Source: Campylobacteraceae bacterium (GTDB taxonomy: Bacteria; Campylobacterota; Campylobacteria; Campylobacterales; Arcobacteraceae). From it: a stretch of DNA of 64,000 nt. The stretch lies in contig JABXII010000024.1 in NCBI GenBank assembly GCA_013373175.1, positions 1 through 64,000 on the forward strand, in the 5' to 3' direction. Below the pieces are notes generated by a model that did not search any database, was not told the origin of the DNA, and was given only the letters and a program-made list of their open reading frames with translations. Positions 60,891 to 64,000 of the stretch are shown here, piece by piece; the first letter of the stretch is position 1; every line of letters begins with the position of its first letter. The position numbers and the translations under genes were made by a program.

Positions 60891-61616
60891 ATGATAGTAA
60901 AAACTAACGATAACTCAAATACACTTTATTCTAGTAAATACAATCAACACTTTCATGATATAAAAACAGGTGCTATTCAAGAATCCCTTACTAAACATGT
61001 TATTCCTGCGTTTGATTTTCATAAAGAAAAGAAGCACCTAAGAATACTTGATATCTGTTTTGGTTTAGGATATAACACTTTTTCTACTATAAACTATGTA
61101 TTAGAAAATACTCTTGATAAAAAACTAGAAATCTTTTCCCCTGAATTAGATAATGAATTAGTTGAGTCTTTAAAAGAGTTTGAGTTCCCCAAAGAGTTTG
61201 AAAAAATATCACATATAATAAAAGAACTTCTTGAAACGAAAAAGTACAAAGATGAAAATATACAAATAGAACTTTTCATTGGAGATGCAAGAGAATATAT
61301 TAAAACACTTGAAAACTTAGATATTGTGTATCAAGATGCTTTTAGTTCAGAAGTTAACACTGAACTTTGGACAGTTGAATATTTTCAAGATATATTCAAA
61401 GCCTCTAATAATGAAGCTATAGTAACTACCTATTCAATATCAAGTAGTATTAGACTTTCACTTTATGAAGCTGGTTTTGAAATTTATGAAGTAAATCCTA
61501 CTGGAAAAATGAAACAAACAATTGCACTAAAAAATAAAAAGAATATTGAAGCTAAGTATATTGATATGCCGTTGAAACTAACAAGAAATAAAGAGCTAAA
61601 AGCCCTTTATGATTAA
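60891..61616 (+). CDS. MnmC/MnmD-like tRNA 5-methylaminomethyl-2-thiouridine methyltransferase domain protein
   Basis: LRILDICFGLGYNTFSTI; LFIGDAREYIKTLENLDIVYQDAFSSEVNTELWTVEYFQDIF. Confidence 0.82.
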   Translation: MIVKTNDNSNTLYSSKYNQHFHDIKTGAIQESLTKHVIPAFDFHKEKKHLRILDICFGLGYNTFSTINYVLENTLDKKLEIFSPELDNELVESLKEFEFPKEFEKISHIIKELLETKKYKDENIQIELFIGDAREYIKTLENLDIVYQDAFSSEVNTELWTVEYFQDIFKASNNEAIVTTYSISSSIRLSLYEAGFEIYEVNPTGKMKQTIALKNKKNIEAKYIDMPLKLTRNKELKALYD

Positions 61617-62110
61617 TCTTCTACAAGATTATCTAAGATATATCTTTCTAAATCTTTTTTAGATATTTCTTCTTTTATTGCTTTTACATATATCTCTTCA
61701 ATTTTTTGATTATACTCTTCATATGAGAAATAAGGAAATCTTAATCTCCATGATTTTTTGATTTGTCTTTTTGTAATTTCATCTCTTAGCTTAGCTCTAA
61801 AGAAATTAAAACCTATAAAAATCACTGCGGTGATTACCATAGCTCCTAAGATAGAGATATGTGGGTCTATATTTGCTAATGGCTTATGTAAAATAGCAGA
61901 AAGAGGAACTACAATTGCTAATATAATTAATATATAAACTAAGTAAGCTCTAGCCAATCTTAGTCTAAAACCAAGTTTTGCAGGGTCAACATGCATCCCT
62001 TCATTATATTGTCTATTAGCCTCTAATAAATCTCTTAAAAGAATTGGTTGTTTTGATAAAATATAAATATAATCTAAAATTTTCTCTTTTAAGTTTCTTT
62101 CTCTTGTCAT
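61613..62110 (-). CDS. Hypothetical membrane protein
   Basis: 165 aa with two TM segments. Confidence 0.65.
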   Translation of the reverse strand: MTRERNLKEKILDYIYILSKQPILLRDLLEANRQYNEGMHVDPAKLGFRLRLARAYLVYILIILAIVVPLSAILHKPLANIDPHISILGAMVITAVIFIGFNFFRAKLRDEITKRQIKKSWRLRFPYFSYEEYNQKIEEIYVKAIKEEISKKDLERYILDNLVED

Positions 62111-62244
62111 TATCTTTCCTATATTTTAATGAAGTATATTTTATCAAATAATTAGTAAAAACTTCAATTTGTTGTATTTTTTCGTTTCATTGTATCATTA
62201 TAATAATTGAATTTCATTTATAATTCAATTTTTTCTAATAATAT

Positions 62245-63078
62245 TTAATGACTCATAAATACAGGGATAGGTGAGTGTTCAAGTAAATATTTTGTAGCCC
62301 CACCAAACATTAATTCCTTTAATCCCTTTTGTCCAAAAGCACCAGCAACAATTAAATCAAAGTTTCCATCTAAAGCATTTGTAAGAAGTGCTTCCCCTGG
62401 AATTCTTGTAGTCTCTACAATCTTGTATGTTGCATCTACATCATGCTCTTTTAGATAGTCTATTAATTTGTTCATCTTTTCATCACTTTTTGTATACTCT
62501 TCAGAAGAAACAATATGAACTCTTTGTGCTTTTTTTAACATATCTATAGATAAGGTAATTGCTCTTGAAGCTTCAGGAGAGCCATTCCAACCAATAATAA
62601 CTGAGTCTAATCGAAACTTCTTTAAAACTCTTGGAAACATTAATACAGGCTTTCCACTTTTTAAAAGTGCAGTTTCAAAGGTTGCAGTTGTTACACCTTG
62701 AGGAGGAGCTGCGGCTATAACTAAATCACAATACTTTGAATCTTCTTCTATAAGCTTACTTCTAACTCCCTCTTTTATGATTAAATCAATTTGAGAGTTA
62801 TTAAAAGGAAAATTAAACTCTAATTGTTTTGCAACTTTTTCTAATAATTCTTTAAAATCTTTATCCTCATCACTTAACTTAACACCAACATCTTCTTCTA
62901 TCTCTTCTACTATATGCTGTGAAAGTCCAAGCTCTTTATATTTTTTCGATTGAGGGAAAGAACATTTTAATATTTCTAGTTTTATATCAAAAAATTTTGT
63001 AATGAGTAATGCCCCATACAATCTTTCTTCTAATTCATCTCCCCCACCTACGGGGAAAAACATCTTTTTATAATTCAT
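62245..63078 (-). CDS. Universal stress protein family
   Basis: DSVIIGWNGSPEASRAITLSIDML ... DLIVAGAFGQKGLKELMFGGATKYLLEHSPIPVFMSH. Confidence 0.9.
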   Translation of the reverse strand: MNYKKMFFPVGGGDELEERLYGALLITKFFDIKLEILKCSFPQSKKYKELGLSQHIVEEIEEDVGVKLSDEDKDFKELLEKVAKQLEFNFPFNNSQIDLIIKEGVRSKLIEEDSKYCDLVIAAAPPQGVTTATFETALLKSGKPVLMFPRVLKKFRLDSVIIGWNGSPEASRAITLSIDMLKKAQRVHIVSSEEYTKSDEKMNKLIDYLKEHDVDATYKIVETTRIPGEALLTNALDGNFDLIVAGAFGQKGLKELMFGGATKYLLEHSPIPVFMSH

Positions 63079-63163
63079 ACTTTTCCTTTTATCAAAGCTT
63101 ATAAACTATACTTAAGTTATCTAACATGAAACTTGCAAATTATAAAGGAATAACTAAAAAGTA

Positions 63164-63195
63164 AATATAGAGTTCTAAATTAAGAACTCTATATT
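63164..63195 (-). terminator. Terminator of metH
   Basis: aatatagagttct-aaatta-agaactctatatt, 13-bp stem directly after metH stop. Confidence 0.8.
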
Positions 63196-64000
63196 TTAAA
63201 CATTATAGTAATTTGCTTTGTGGTGTGGCACTACAATTGCGCACGTTGATTGTTCTGGATGAATTTGGAATGTTTCACTTAGCTCTATTCCAAACTCTTC
63301 TGGTTTTAATAAATCAAACATATCTCTACTTTGTTCTAAATCAGGACAAGCAGCATACCCAGGAGAGTATCTACAACCTATATACTGTTTCATTTGAACA
63401 TCTTTTAAAGTATTTCCTTCTTTTGGAACAATATCTAAATCAAGTCTTACTTGCTTATGTAAAACCTCTGCTAAGGCTTCTGCTAATTCTACCCCTAAAC
63501 CATGTACTTGATAATACTCTGTAAACTTGCTATCTTTATAAAGTTCTGCTTCATATGGACTTAGTTTTAATCCTGCACTTGCAAAAGTAAAGGCAACTAC
63601 GTCAAGTCTATCATTAGCAAAGAAATCTGCTATACATCTATGAGGTTTCTTTCTTTGTCTAGGGAACTGCATTACTTTTATTGCTTTTTCTAATGGTGGA
63701 ATATTTTTTGCTTCTTCTTCTGAGTGGAAAGCATACTCTTCAGAGAAAATATAAAGTTTATTCCCCTTTGAAATACAAGGATAATAGGCATAAATAGCAA
63801 TTGGGTCAAAAAGTTCTTTTTCAATAAACTCTTCTTTTAATCTTTCATAAATAGGTTCAACCACATTTTTTTCATGGTCTAAGAACTTCTCTTTTGATTG
63901 TTTTGCTCTTTTATATCCCCATCTTTGTCTAAATAAAACTCTATGATTAATCCATTTAAATACTAAATCTTTATCAATGGCTTTATTATCTAAAGCAACT
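63196..64000 (-). CDS. metH: Cobalamin-dependent methionine synthase, C-terminal activation domain (truncated by window)
   Basis: Frame stays open upstream of the listed ORF start to the window edge (..QRWGYKRAKQSKEKF..); VHGLGVELAEALAEVLHKQVR, GCRYSPGYAACPDLEQ, IHPEQSTCAIVVPHHKANYY. Confidence 0.93.
   Translation of the reverse strand, partial: VALDNKAIDKDLVFKWINHRVLFRQRWGYKRAKQSKEKFLDHEKNVVEPIYERLKEEFIEKELFDPIAIYAYYPCISKGNKLYIFSEEYAFHSEEEAKNIPPLEKAIKVMQFPRQRKKPHRCIADFFANDRLDVVAFTFASAGLKLSPYEAELYKDSKFTEYYQVHGLGVELAEALAEVLHKQVRLDLDIVPKEGNTLKDVQMKQYIGCRYSPGYAACPDLEQSRDMFDLLKPEEFGIELSETFQIHPEQSTCAIVVPHHKANYYNV

Overview
AT-rich, gene-dense chromosomal window from a Campylobacterota bacterium, probably Arcobacter-like (inferred from gene content and style). 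The backbone is housekeeping: a 5-tRNA cluster, thiG/cutA/nnrDE/tsaD/dxr/cdsA, thrS-infC-rpmI-rplT, mobA/leuC/lspA/glmM, rpsT, prfA, a pst-pho locus, rplM-rpsI, a PFOR, luxS, and the end of metH. The accessory highlight is a ~21 kb biosynthetic island at about 7.7-28.9 kb. It combines a complete aryl-polyene (APE) type II FAS/PKS set (KS, KS-like/CLF, 2 ACPs, 2 hot-dog dehydratases, KR, aromatic amino-acid ammonia-lyase, AMP ligase, acyltransferase, GT2, LolA-like, MMPL exporter) with a dialkylresorcinol (DarA/DarB) arm, a BtrH_N-type putative acyltransferase, a flavin-halogenase-family protein and an ABC-2 exporter. This is a predicted flexirubin-type pigment pathway. Other leads: an EAL-CBS-GGDEF protein inside the pst operon; two matching PhoB-box-like direct repeats with identical spacing to their -10 elements; a candidate structured sRNA just upstream of luxS; and several hairpins overlapping stop codons. 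No CRISPR arrays, transposases or prophage genes were seen. All family calls come from reading motifs in the translations; no database search was run.
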